In this document: positions 24,089 through 32,977 of the stretch, one piece after another
Layout: each line of letters starts with the position of its first letter
Position numbering within the stretch: the stretch's first letter is position 1
From: Lachnospiraceae bacterium
Lineage (GTDB): Bacteria; Bacillota; Clostridia; Lachnospirales; Lachnospiraceae
Length of the DNA stretch: 64,000 bases
Assembly: GCA_022845895.1 (NCBI GenBank)
Contig: AP025573.1
Location: 902,501 to 966,500, forward strand
Direction of reading: 5' to 3'
The notes under the pieces: generated by a model
The model's input: only the letters and a program-made list of their open reading frames with translations
Database searches by the model: none
What the model was told of the DNA's origin: nothing
Translations under genes and position numbers: made by a program

Positions 24089-25456
24089 ATGGGTATTTTT
24101 TCCGGGCTTTTCCGTTCCAGGGATAAGCCCCAGAACCGTACTGCAGGCAGCGCCTACAGCTTTTTCTTTGGAGGAAGCACTGCGGGCAAGCGGGTTAATG
24201 AGCGGTCTGCCATGCAGATGACGGCGGTGTATTCCTGCGTCCGCATTCTGGCGGAAGCGGTGGCAGGTCTGCCGCTGCACCTCTACCGTTACAAGGAGGA
24301 CGGTGGCAAGGAGAAAGCCATCGACCATCCGTTGTATCTGCTCCTGCATGACGAGCCGAACCCGGAGATGAGTTCCTTCGTGTTCCGGGAAACGCTCATG
24401 ACGCACCTGCTCCTGTGGGGCAACGCCTATGCCCAGATTATCCGTAACGGAAAAGGTGAGGTCATTGCCCTCTATCCCCTGATGCCGGACCGGATGACGG
24501 TGGATCGTGACAGCAAGGGACAGCTTTATTACGAATACACCGTCAGCATGGATGACGCGCCTACGGTCAAAGGCAGTCTTGTCCGGCTGCATCCGTCCGA
24601 TGTGCTGCACATCCCCGGCCTTGGCTTTGACGGGCTGGTGGGCTATTCCCCCATCGCTATGGCAAAGAACGCCATCGGCATGGCGATTGCCTGTGAGGAA
24701 TACGGGGCAAAGTTCTTTGCCAACGGCGCAGCTCCTGGCGGTGTGCTGGAGCATCCGGGGACGATCAAAGACCCGCAGCGTGTCCGGGAAAGCTGGCAAT
24801 CCACCTTCGGCGGCAGCGGCAACAGCAATAAGATTGCCGTGCTGGAAGAGGGCATGAAGTACACGCCCATCGGCATCTCCCCGGAACAGGCGCAGTTTCT
24901 GGAAACAAGGAAGTTCCAGATCAATGAGATCGCCCGTATCTTCCGGGTGCCGCCCCACATGGTGGGCGACCTGGAAAAATCCAGCTTTTCCAACATTGAG
25001 CAGCAGTCGCTGGAGTTCGTGAAATACACGCTGGAACCCTGGCTGGTGCGCTGGGAGCAGTCCATCCAGCGGACGCTTTTTTCCCCGGAGGAAAAGAAAC
25101 GGTATTTTGCCAAATTCAACGTGGAGGGGCTGCTCCGGGGCGATTATGCCAGCAGGATGACCGGCTATGCTACGGCAAGGCAGAACGGCTGGATGAGCGC
25201 CAACGACATCCGGGAATTGGAGAACATGGACCGCATCCCTGCTGAGGAGGGCGGAGACTTGTACCTGATCAATGGCAATATGCTCCCGCTTGGAAACGCC
25301 GGGGCTTTTGCAAATACCGAAACGAGCAATGACGGAAAGGAGGAAAACCCCGATGAAGAAGTTCTGGAAGTGGAAGAACCAGGCAGAGACGGAGACAGCT
25401 CCGGCGGAACGGACGCTGTTCCTCAACGGCACCATCGCCGAGGAAAGCTGGTTTGA
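24089..25456 (+). CDS. HK97-family portal protein
   Basis: A 455-residue portal. Typical blocks are AVYSCVRILAEAVAGLPLHL, HPLYLLLHDEPNPEMSSF, LLLWGNAYAQIIRNGKG and RIFRVPPHMVGDLEKSSFSN. It forms the dodecameric ring for DNA passage and starts the head operon. The 3' end overlaps the protease gene by 104 nt in a different frame, which is common in this phage type. Confidence 0.95.
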   Translation: MGIFSGLFRSRDKPQNRTAGSAYSFFFGGSTAGKRVNERSAMQMTAVYSCVRILAEAVAGLPLHLYRYKEDGGKEKAIDHPLYLLLHDEPNPEMSSFVFRETLMTHLLLWGNAYAQIIRNGKGEVIALYPLMPDRMTVDRDSKGQLYYEYTVSMDDAPTVKGSLVRLHPSDVLHIPGLGFDGLVGYSPIAMAKNAIGMAIACEEYGAKFFANGAAPGGVLEHPGTIKDPQRVRESWQSTFGGSGNSNKIAVLEEGMKYTPIGISPEQAQFLETRKFQINEIARIFRVPPHMVGDLEKSSFSNIEQQSLEFVKYTLEPWLVRWEQSIQRTLFSPEEKKRYFAKFNVEGLLRGDYASRMTGYATARQNGWMSANDIRELENMDRIPAEEGGDLYLINGNMLPLGNAGAFANTETSNDGKEENPDEEVLEVEEPGRDGDSSGGTDAVPQRHHRRGKLV

Positions 25457-26093
25457 CGATGACGTCACACCCCAGCTTTTCAAAGAGGAACTGATGGGCG
25501 GAAGCGGAGACATCACGGTCTGGATCAACAGCCCAGGCGGGGACTGTGTGGCGGCTGCCCAGATCTACAATATGCTCATGGATTATCCGCATAATGTCAC
25601 GGTCAAAATCGATGGCATTGCAGCGTCTGCGGCAAGCGTGATCGCTATGGCTGGTACAAAAGTTCTGGTCAGCCCGGTGTCCATGATGATGATCCACAAT
25701 CCCATGACGGTGGCCATGGGTGACACCGCAGAGATGCAGAAAGCCATCGAGATGCTTGGCAGTGTGAAGGATTCCATCATTAACGCCTATGAGATCAAGA
25801 CCGGGCTGTCCCGCACCAAGCTGTCCCATCTGATGGACGCGGAAACCTGGATGGACGCGAACAAGGCGGTGGAGCTTGGCTTTGCCGATGATGTCCTGGC
25901 ACGGGCGGAGATCCCGGAGGACATGGAACCGCCTGCGGTTTCCATGCTGTATTCCAAAGCCGCTGTGGTCAACTCCCTGATGGATAAGATCGCGGCAAAG
26001 TGTAAAACCAACCCTAAGAAAACCGAAGATTCCAAACCTAAGGGCCGCTCTGTAGACAGTCTCTACGAGCGGCTCAATCTTTTGAAACATTAA
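25353..26093 (+). CDS. ClpP-like head maturation protease
   Basis: A 246-residue prohead protease: substrate strand ITVWINSPGGD, catalytic serine in GIAASAASVIAMAG and histidine in MMMIHNPMT, with the aspartate region at KTGLSRTKLSHLMDAETWM. It would cleave the capsid delta domain. ATG 25353 is preceded by AAAGGAGG and lies inside the end of the portal gene. Confidence 0.93.
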   Translation: MKKFWKWKNQAETETAPAERTLFLNGTIAEESWFDDDVTPQLFKEELMGGSGDITVWINSPGGDCVAAAQIYNMLMDYPHNVTVKIDGIAASAASVIAMAGTKVLVSPVSMMMIHNPMTVAMGDTAEMQKAIEMLGSVKDSIINAYEIKTGLSRTKLSHLMDAETWMDANKAVELGFADDVLARAEIPEDMEPPAVSMLYSKAAVVNSLMDKIAAKCKTNPKKTEDSKPKGRSVDSLYERLNLLKH

Positions 26094-26106
26094 GGAGGAT
26101 ACCACT

Positions 26107-27306
26107 ATGACGATTCTTGAACTGCGCGAGAAGCGTGCCAAAGCCTGGGAAGCTGCGAAAGCCTTTCTGGATTCCCACAGAAACGATAAGGGCGTCCTGT
26201 CCGCCGAGGATGACGCCGCCTATACCCGCATGGAGCAGGAGATCACCGACCTGGGCAAGGAGATCGCCCGCCTGGAACGTCAGGAGGCGCTGGAAGCGGA
26301 ACTGAACCGCCCTGTGAACAAGCCCCTGACGGGTAAGCCTATGAGCGGCAAGGAGGAGACTAAGACCGGCCGCGCCACCGATGAGTACCGCCAGAACTTC
26401 TGGAACATGATGCGTTCTAAGGCTCCGATGCCCTCTGTGGTGAATGCGCTGCAGATTGGTACGGATTCCGAGGGCGGCTATCTGGTACCGGACGAATATG
26501 AGCGCACCCTGGTAGAGGCACTGGAAGAGGAGAATGTATTCCGCCAGCTTGCCAGGGTGATCCAGACATCCAGCGGCGACCGGAAGATCCCGGTAGTGGC
26601 GACCAAGGGTACCGCATCCTGGATCGATGAGGAAGGTGCCTACACGGAGAGCGATGATTCCTTCGGCCAGGTGTCCATCGGGGCGTACAAGCTGGGGACG
26701 ATGATTAAAGTTTCCGAGGAACTGTTAAACGACAGTGTCTTTGACCTGGAAAGCTACATCTCCCGTGAGTTTGCCCGCCGTATCGGCGCCAAGGAGGAGG
26801 AAGCCTTCTTTACCGGGGATGGCTCCGGCAAGCCCCTGGGCATCCTGGCAGCCAGCGGCGGCGCAGAGACCGGCATCACTGCCGCATCTGCCACCGCGAT
26901 TACCGCCGATGAACTGATCGACCTGTTCTACTCCCTGAAATCGCCTTACCGCCGCAATGCTGTGTGGGTACTGAACGATTCCACCATCAAGGCAGTCCGT
27001 AAACTGAAAGATGGCAGCGGCCAGTACCTGTGGCAGCCTTCCCTGACTGCCGGAACGCCGGATACCATCCTGGGCAGACCTGTGCGCACCTCGGCCTATA
27101 TGCCCGCCATCGCCGCCAGCGCGAAGACCATCGCCTTTGGCGATTTCAGCTACTACTGGATCGCGGACCGCCAGGGGCGCTCCTTCAAGCGCCTGAACGA
27201 ACTGTATGCGGCAAACGGCCAGGTGGGCTTCCTCGCTTCCCAGCGCGTGGACGGCAAGATAATCCTGCCGGAGGCTGTCAAGGTGCTGGTACAGAAAGCA
27301 TCGTAA
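26107..27306 (+). CDS. HK97-type major capsid protein
   Basis: A 399-residue precursor. Residues 1-70 form the coiled-coil delta/scaffold domain (MEQEITDLGKEIARLERQEA). The capsid fold begins around residue 115 (GGYLVPDEYERTLVEALEEE) and includes VPVVATKGTASWIDE-like and FFTGDGSGKPLGIL blocks. AAGGAGG lies 8 nt upstream. Confidence 0.96.
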   Translation: MTILELREKRAKAWEAAKAFLDSHRNDKGVLSAEDDAAYTRMEQEITDLGKEIARLERQEALEAELNRPVNKPLTGKPMSGKEETKTGRATDEYRQNFWNMMRSKAPMPSVVNALQIGTDSEGGYLVPDEYERTLVEALEEENVFRQLARVIQTSSGDRKIPVVATKGTASWIDEEGAYTESDDSFGQVSIGAYKLGTMIKVSEELLNDSVFDLESYISREFARRIGAKEEEAFFTGDGSGKPLGILAASGGAETGITAASATAITADELIDLFYSLKSPYRRNAVWVLNDSTIKAVRKLKDGSGQYLWQPSLTAGTPDTILGRPVRTSAYMPAIAASAKTIAFGDFSYYWIADRQGRSFKRLNELYAANGQVGFLASQRVDGKIILPEAVKVLVQKAS

Positions 27307-27320
27307 GGGAGGGCTGGCAG

Positions 27321-27548
27321 ATGAGCTACAACGGAAAGAACTACATGGAACAGGGCGGCGATAAGTGGGTGATTGGCGGCACCCTCGAAATCAAGGAGGG
27401 GGCTTCTGTTACCGGTTTGCCCGCCGCCGAGGTTCCCCAGGCGGCAAACCAGGCCGACAGCGTTGCGGAGGATGTTTCCACTCTGGTTTCTGATTTCAAC
27501 GGCCTGCTGGCCAAGCTGAAGGCAGCGGGCCTGATGGCATCCAGTTAA
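27321..27548 (+). CDS. head fiber-like protein
   Basis: A 75-residue protein with the pattern KWVIGGTLEIKEGASVTGLP followed by a C-terminal helix DFNGLLAKLKAAGLM. Small proteins of this make-up next to the capsid gene are annotated as head fiber proteins (phi29 gp8.5-like). A capsid decoration role is inferred. Confidence 0.7.
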   Translation: MSYNGKNYMEQGGDKWVIGGTLEIKEGASVTGLPAAEVPQAANQADSVAEDVSTLVSDFNGLLAKLKAAGLMASS

Positions 27549-27565
27549 GGAAGGAGGCGGCGGGG

Positions 27566-27877
27566 ATGGACACTCTGCTGGAAAAAGTCAAAGCAAACCT
27601 GATTCTGGAGCATTCGGCGGATGACGCGCTTTTGCAGAACTACATCACCGCCGCTGTTTCCTATGCGGAGAGCTACCAGCATATCCAGGAGGGCTATTAC
27701 ACGGAGAATGCGATGCCGGCCACCACCGAACAGGCGGTGATTATGCTGGCATCGCATTTCTATGAGTCCAGGGACGGTTCCACGGGCGGATTCTTCGCTG
27801 ATAACACAAACGCAGCACAGCAGGTCTGGAACACGGTCAACCTTCTGCTTCGGCTCGACCGGGAATGGAAGGTGTGA
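27566..27877 (+). CDS. head-tail connector (gp6-like)
   Basis: A 103-residue helical protein: VKANLILEHSADDALLQNYI at the N-terminus and EQAVIMLASHFYESRDG in the centre, typical of gp6-type adaptor proteins that bind the portal. Position and size fit. Confidence 0.85.
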   Translation: MDTLLEKVKANLILEHSADDALLQNYITAAVSYAESYQHIQEGYYTENAMPATTEQAVIMLASHFYESRDGSTGGFFADNTNAAQQVWNTVNLLLRLDREWKV

Positions 27878-27878
27878 T

Positions 27879-28211
27879 ATGAGTTTTGGAAAAATGAACA
27901 CCTTCATCTCCATTGTGGAAAAACAGTTCACGCAGGATGATGAGGGCTTTAAGACGGAAACGGATGTGACCGTGGCAGAGGTACGCGCTTACCGGGAAGG
28001 CCGGCATGGCAGTGAGAAATGGGCCAACATGGCTTCCTTTTCCACCGCCACCGACCTTTTTCAATTCCGCGTGATACCCGGCGTCACGGTCACAACCGAT
28101 ATGCGTATCCTCTGTGACGGGCATACCTTCGAGATCACATCGGTGGAGAATGTCAAAGGCAGAGGGATGTATCTGGAGGTGCTGGGGACGGAGGTGAAAT
28201 CGGGTGGCTAA
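27879..28211 (+). CDS. phage head closure protein
   Basis: A 110-residue beta-rich protein (VTVAEVRAYREGRHG, FRVIPGVTVTTDMRILCDG, FEITSVENVKGRGMYLEV) with the SPP1 gp16-like closure protein pattern. ATG 27879 immediately follows the connector stop. Confidence 0.85.
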   Translation: MSFGKMNTFISIVEKQFTQDDEGFKTETDVTVAEVRAYREGRHGSEKWANMASFSTATDLFQFRVIPGVTVTTDMRILCDGHTFEITSVENVKGRGMYLEVLGTEVKSGG

Positions 28212-28635
28212 GGTTCAAATGAAAATGCCGGAGGACTTTCTGATGAAGGTGTCCCGGCTGGCGGACAAGACCGATGAGATCCTCCCGAAGGTGCTGGAGG
28301 CGGGCGCGGAGATTGTGGAGGACAAGGTGCGCTCCAACCTGCAGGCGGTTATCGGCAGCGGGACGAAGTACGAGTCCCGAAGCACCGGGGAGCTTCTCCG
28401 CTCCCTTGGCACATCTCCCGCCCTGCAGGATAAGAACGGGGACTTCAACGTGAAGGTAGGCTTTTCCGAGCCAAGGTCGGACGGCGACAGTAACGCCAAG
28501 ATCGCCACCATCCTGGAATACGGCAAAAGCGGCCAGCCCGCAAAACCCTTCTTAAAACCAGCCCGTTCCTCCTCCCGGAATGCCTGTATCAACGCCATGA
28601 AGGCGAAGCTGGACGAGGAGGTGGAGAAGATTTGA
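28204..28635 (+). CDS. HK97 gp10-family head-tail protein
   Basis: A 143-residue protein: DEILPKVLEAGAEIVEDKVR near the N-terminus and ATILEYGKSGQPAKPFLKPA near the C-terminus are hallmarks of the gp10 family. GTG 28204 overlaps the previous stop. Confidence 0.88.
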   Translation: MAKVQMKMPEDFLMKVSRLADKTDEILPKVLEAGAEIVEDKVRSNLQAVIGSGTKYESRSTGELLRSLGTSPALQDKNGDFNVKVGFSEPRSDGDSNAKIATILEYGKSGQPAKPFLKPARSSSRNACINAMKAKLDEEVEKI

Positions 28636-28973
28636 GCCTGCTTTCGGAAATCAAGGCTGCGGTCACCGGCTGCGGACTGCCTGTGGAGACGGGCGTGTTC
28701 TCCGGGGAGCCGCCGGAGGAATATGTGGTGGTCACGCCTTTGGCGGATACCTATGAACTTCACGCAGATAACCTGCCGGGGTATGAAGCCCAGGAGGCGC
28801 GGCTCTCCCTGTTCTCCAAAGGGAACTATCTGATGCGGAAGGGGCAGCTTTCAAATGCGCTCCTTGCCGCTGATTTTGTGATTACGGACAGGCGGTACAT
28901 CGGCCATGAGGACGATACCGGCTACCACCACTATGCCATTGATGTGGCAAAACTGTATGGATTGGAGGAATGA
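28632..28973 (+). CDS. tail completion / minor tail protein (gp11-like)
   Basis: A 113-residue protein starting with TTG (GGAGG upstream). The pattern EYVVVTPLADTYELHADNLP and ARLSLFSKGNYL fits the tail-terminator class that caps the tail tube. It overlaps the previous stop by 4 nt. Confidence 0.78.
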   Translation: MSLLSEIKAAVTGCGLPVETGVFSGEPPEEYVVVTPLADTYELHADNLPGYEAQEARLSLFSKGNYLMRKGQLSNALLAADFVITDRRYIGHEDDTGYHHYAIDVAKLYGLEE

Positions 28974-28976
28974 ACT

Positions 28977-29588
28977 ATGGCTACCATTGGCCTTGATAAA
29001 CTTTTCTACTCGAAGATTACCGAGGGTGAAAACGGCGATGAGACCTATGCCGCCCCTGTGGCTTTGGCAAAAGCCATGACCGCCGAGCTTTCCGTGGAAC
29101 TGGCGGAAGCTACGCTGTACGCGGACGATGGCGCGGCGGAGGTCGTGAAGGAGTTCCAGAGCGGGACGCTGACGCTGGGTGTGGACGATATTGGGAAAAG
29201 CGTGGCGGAAGACCTGACCGGGGCGGTGATTGATGAAAACGGCGTCCTGATCTCCGCATCGGAGGACGGCGGCGCTCCGGTTGCCATCGGCTTCCGGGCC
29301 AAGAAAGCAAACGGCAAATACCGCTATTTCTGGCTGTACCGCGTGATTTTTGGTATCCCGGCCACCAACCTGACCACCAAGGGAGAGAGCATCGAGTTTT
29401 CCACCCCTTCCATCGAGGGGACGGTGACCCGCCGCAATAAGGTGGACGGCCAGGGCAAACACCCCTGGAAAGCGGAGGTGTCCGAGGATGACTCCGGTGT
29501 GTCTCCCACGGTTATCACGGGCTGGTACGATGAGGTCTATGAGCCGTCCTATGCGGATCAGACATCTGACACAGGCGGCGAAGGGTAA
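28977..29588 (+). CDS. major tail protein (phi13 type)
   Basis: A 203-residue tube protein: IGLDKLFYSKITEGENGDET at the start, KAMTAELSVELAEATLYADD, and later a GFRAKKANGKYRYFWLYRV strand, typical of phi13/TP901-like major tail proteins. Confidence 0.92.
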   Translation: MATIGLDKLFYSKITEGENGDETYAAPVALAKAMTAELSVELAEATLYADDGAAEVVKEFQSGTLTLGVDDIGKSVAEDLTGAVIDENGVLISASEDGGAPVAIGFRAKKANGKYRYFWLYRVIFGIPATNLTTKGESIEFSTPSIEGTVTRRNKVDGQGKHPWKAEVSEDDSGVSPTVITGWYDEVYEPSYADQTSDTGGEG

Positions 29589-29604
29589 TAGGAGGTTTTG
29601 AGAT

Positions 29605-29985
29605 ATGGATGAAAGAACAGCTACTGTCAATATCGGCGGGCAGGAATACGAAATGCTCCTGACCACCAGGGCGACCAAGGCCATCGCCGGACGCTACGGC
29701 GGGCTGGAGAACCTGGGCGAGAAGCTGATGAAAGCGGAAAATTTTGAGATGGCTCTGGACGAGATCGTGTGGCTGATTACCCTTCTGTGCAACCAGCCGA
29801 TCCTCGTCCACAACCTGAAGCACCCGGAGGACAAAAAGCCGGAGCTGACCGCCGAGGAGGTGGAGCTTCTCACCTCCCCGATGGAACTGACGGACTACAA
29901 AGACGCCATCATGGAGGCCATGTACCGGGGGACGAAACGGAATATCGAAAGTGAGCCGGAGGGAAAAAACACGGCGGCCGGGTAA
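29605..29985 (+). CDS. tail assembly chaperone G
   Basis: A 126-residue protein between tail tube and tape measure genes: TATVNIGGQEYEMLLTTRAT, then AIAGRYGGLENLGEKL. It ends in GKNTAAG, where the codons GGA AAA AAC contain the slippery heptamer A AAA AAC (29964-29970). A -1 shift there fuses it to the following frame. Confidence 0.88.
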   Translation: MDERTATVNIGGQEYEMLLTTRATKAIAGRYGGLENLGEKLMKAENFEMALDEIVWLITLLCNQPILVHNLKHPEDKKPELTAEEVELLTSPMELTDYKDAIMEAMYRGTKRNIESEPEGKNTAAG

Positions 29986-30173
29986 GCGATGAAGAATTGT
30001 TTACCCGGCTTTTGTATTACGGCATGGCCCACCTCTCCCTGCGCATGGAGGAAGTGTGGCTCATGCCGTTTGGCCTGCTCATGGATCTGTGGGAATGCCA
30101 CAGGCAGTTTTTGGGGCTTGCGAAGCCAAAACGGGAACTGACGATAGATGATGTCATTCCCTATGGAATATGA
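29970..30173 (+). CDS. T extension of tail assembly chaperone, made by -1 frameshift
   Basis: After a -1 slip at A AAA AAC the frame continues CAC GGC GGC ... and encodes DEELFTRLLYYGMAHLSLRM and VWLMPFGLLMDLWECHRQFL, ending at TGA 30171-30173. This segment has no good start codon of its own. The layout reproduces the G/GT arrangement of lambda-like tails: the GT fusion binds the tape measure during tail assembly. Confidence 0.85.
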   Translation, partial: HGGRVSDEELFTRLLYYGMAHLSLRMEEVWLMPFGLLMDLWECHRQFLGLAKPKRELTIDDVIPYGI

Positions 30174-30179
30174 CGGGGA

Positions 30180-30253
30180 CCCCACAAAGCCAAGTGGCTT
30201 TGTGGGGAGAGGACGAATGACGGAATGAGCGAGTTTTCGTGTTTACACGAAAA
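30180..30253 (+). repeat. two strong hairpins before the tape measure gene
   Basis: CCCCACAAAGCC (30180-30191) pairs perfectly with 30196-30207 around AAGT. TTTTCGTG (30234-30241) pairs with 30246-30253. Neither is followed by a T-run, so they may act as mRNA processing or translation-control elements. Confidence 0.6.
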
Positions 30254-30298
30254 CGAGGGATATGAAGTCCATGAGGACGAAGGAAGGAGGTGCGGCCC

Positions 30299-32962
30299 GT
30301 GGCGGACAATTTTGGCCTGAAAATCGGCATTGAGGGCGAAAAGGAATTTAAAAAGGCTTTGTCGGAGATCAACCAGTCCTTTAAGGTGCTGGGTTCCGAG
30401 ATGAAGCTCGTTTCCTCCCAGTTTGACTCCAACGATAAATCCATCCAGGCGCTTTCCGCAAGGAATACCGTTCTGAACAAGGAAATCGACGCCCAGCGCC
30501 AGAAGATCGAAACGCTGCGGGCTGCCCTCCAGAACGCCTCCGAGTCCTTTGGGGAGAACGACCGCCGGACGCAGAACTGGCAGATCCAGCTTAACAACGC
30601 CGAAGCCGCCTTAAACGGCATGGAGCGGGAACTTTCCGCCAATGAGCGGGCCATTGAGTCCCTCTCCCGGCAGGAGACGGAGGCGGCGGACGCCACAGAG
30701 CGGCTCTCTCAGGAGATTTCCCGCCAGGAAGAGGAACTTTCCGGGATGAAACGCGCCTATTCCAATGCGGTGCTGGAGTACGGCAAAGGCTCCAGCGAGG
30801 CAAAGGAACTGGAGGGGCGCATTTCCCAGCTTTCCGGGGAACTGCGGGAAAACCGGGAGCGGATGAAGGACGCCGGGGATGTGGCGGAGGATTTCGGCGA
30901 TTCGCTGGAGGACGCATCCAGCGGGGCGGATAAATTAGGCTCCGGCCTTTCGGTCGCCACGGTGGCGATGGGAAACCTCATCTCCTCCGGCATCCAGGCG
31001 GCGTTAAGCGGCATCCAGGAGCTTGGCAGCGCCATCTGGAACCTGGACGAAGCCACGGAGGAATACCGGGTGGCCCAAGGCAAGCTGACTACCGCTTTTG
31101 AGGCGGCTGGATACAGCGGGGACGCGGCACAAAAATCCTACACCGAGTTCTATAAAATCCTGGGCGATACGGACACGGCCACGGAAGCCTCCCAGCTCCT
31201 GGCGCAGCTTGCGGAAAATGAGCAGGACATTACCAAGTGGACGAATATCGCGGCCGGTGTCTACGGTACCTTTGGCGACGCCCTTCCCATCGAGGGCATG
31301 ATCGAGTCCGCCAATGAGACCGCCAAGGTGGGACAGGTCACCGGCTCCCTGGCGGACGCCTTAAACTGGGTGGGCATCAGCGAGGATGCCTTCAATGAAA
31401 AACTGGCGGCTTGTTCCAGTGAAAGCGAAAGAAACCGCCTGATCATGGAGACTCTTTCCGGGGCCTATGACGAGGCGAGCGGCGCGTTTTACCGCAACAA
31501 CGAGGCGCTGGTGGCTTCCAGAGAAGGACAGGCGCAGCTTGACGAGACCCTGGCGGGGCTTGGGGAGACCATATCCAATGTGAAGAACAGCCTCCGTGCG
31601 GAGTTCCTCCCGGCGATCTCGGAAGTCATCTCCGCCTTTACCGACATGGTCAACGGCGTGGACGGGGCGGATGAAGCCTTCGCCGGGGCCATTACGGGAC
31701 TGGTGAACACGGCGGTTTCCATGCTGCCGCAGTTTGTAAACACCGGGATGCAGATGCTGACCTCGCTGCTCTCCGGCATCATCCAGAGCCTTCCGGCTGT
31801 GATGGAGGGCGCAGCGCAGATCATCGTCACGCTGGCCCAGGGCATTGCGGCTGCGGTCCCCACGCTGATTCCGCAGATTGTCCTTGTGGTTACCCAGATC
31901 GTACAGACCCTGATCGAAAACCTGCCGATGATTCTGGACGCGGCGCTGCAGCTTATCATGGGGCTGGCCCAGGGGCTGCTGAATGCCATCCCGGTCCTGA
32001 TTGCGGCCCTGCCCGCCATCATTACGGCGATTGTGGAGTTTATCGTCGGGGCCATCCCACAGATCATCAATGCCGGGATACAGCTATTGACCTCGCTGGT
32101 CTCCGCACTGCCGGAGATTATCACGGCCATTGTGGCGGCGATTCCGCAGATCATTGATGGGCTGGTGACCGCCATCCTCGGCAGCATCCCCCAGATCATT
32201 GACGCGGGCGTGAACCTGCTGATTTCCCTGATTCAGAACCTGCCGACCATCATTACCACCATTGTGGCGGCAATCCCGCAGATTATTTCCTCGCTGGTAA
32301 ACGCCATCTTAAACAGCATTCCCCAGATCATCCAGGCAGGTGTGCAGCTATTTGTTTCGCTGATCCAGAACCTGCCTACCATTATTGTGGAGATTGTAAA
32401 GGCGGTGCCGCAGATCATTGCGGGGATTGTGAATGCCTTTACCTCGTCTATGGGGCAGATTGTCAATATCGGCAAGAACATCGTGCAGGGGCTGTGGCAG
32501 GGTATCCAGAGCCTTGCCGGATGGATCTGGGACAAAGTATCCGGCTGGATTTCCGGCATCTGGGACGGGATCTGCAGCTTCTTTGGCATCAATTCGCCCT
32601 CGAAGGAAATGGCTTGGGTGGGCGAGATGCTTGGCAGGGGTCTTGCCGGCGGCATTGAAGACAGCGCCGGTGAAGCGGTCAGCGCCGCAGAGGATTTGAA
32701 CAACGGCATCCTGGGCGTGATGAACGGGCTGGCGGCGGATATGCAGTCCGCAGTCCCCTCGAACTTTGCCTTTGACACAGCCGCGACGGTGGGTTCCGTG
32801 GCCGGCGGCATGGGCGGAGCGGGCGGCTCCTCTTTTGGAACCCTCATTACCATCCAGCAGATGATCGTCCGCAGCGAGGACGACATCCGCAGGATTTCCC
32901 AGGAACTTTACAACCTGATCCAGACCGGCTCCCGCGCCCAGGGACGGTTCAGCACAGCATAA
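30299..32962 (+). CDS. tail tape measure protein
   Basis: An 887-residue protein. The first 200 residues are coiled coil (many E/R/Q heptads). Residues about 480-720 are built from hydrophobic repeats (for example QIIDAGVNLLISLIQNLP and PTIITTIVAAIPQIISSLV), expected to cross the host membrane during DNA delivery. A W-rich segment (GLWQGIQSLAGWIWDKVSGW) follows. GTG 30299 is preferred with GGAGG 8 nt upstream. Confidence 0.93.
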   Translation: MADNFGLKIGIEGEKEFKKALSEINQSFKVLGSEMKLVSSQFDSNDKSIQALSARNTVLNKEIDAQRQKIETLRAALQNASESFGENDRRTQNWQIQLNNAEAALNGMERELSANERAIESLSRQETEAADATERLSQEISRQEEELSGMKRAYSNAVLEYGKGSSEAKELEGRISQLSGELRENRERMKDAGDVAEDFGDSLEDASSGADKLGSGLSVATVAMGNLISSGIQAALSGIQELGSAIWNLDEATEEYRVAQGKLTTAFEAAGYSGDAAQKSYTEFYKILGDTDTATEASQLLAQLAENEQDITKWTNIAAGVYGTFGDALPIEGMIESANETAKVGQVTGSLADALNWVGISEDAFNEKLAACSSESERNRLIMETLSGAYDEASGAFYRNNEALVASREGQAQLDETLAGLGETISNVKNSLRAEFLPAISEVISAFTDMVNGVDGADEAFAGAITGLVNTAVSMLPQFVNTGMQMLTSLLSGIIQSLPAVMEGAAQIIVTLAQGIAAAVPTLIPQIVLVVTQIVQTLIENLPMILDAALQLIMGLAQGLLNAIPVLIAALPAIITAIVEFIVGAIPQIINAGIQLLTSLVSALPEIITAIVAAIPQIIDGLVTAILGSIPQIIDAGVNLLISLIQNLPTIITTIVAAIPQIISSLVNAILNSIPQIIQAGVQLFVSLIQNLPTIIVEIVKAVPQIIAGIVNAFTSSMGQIVNIGKNIVQGLWQGIQSLAGWIWDKVSGWISGIWDGICSFFGINSPSKEMAWVGEMLGRGLAGGIEDSAGEAVSAAEDLNNGILGVMNGLAADMQSAVPSNFAFDTAATVGSVAGGMGGAGGSSFGTLITIQQMIVRSEDDIRRISQELYNLIQTGSRAQGRFSTA

Positions 32963-32977
32963 AAGGAGGTGCAGCCT

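Noticed and set aside
24061..24090. A fifth copy of the TGTCCTTTCA motif before the portal gene
   Set aside because: Only the AAAGGAC part is present; the CCGCTGAAA half at 8 nt is missing, and the segment is explained as the portal ribosome binding site.
24041..25528. A 495-codon minus-strand frame
   Set aside because: Antisense to the portal gene and running across its flanks, inside a tightly packed head operon.
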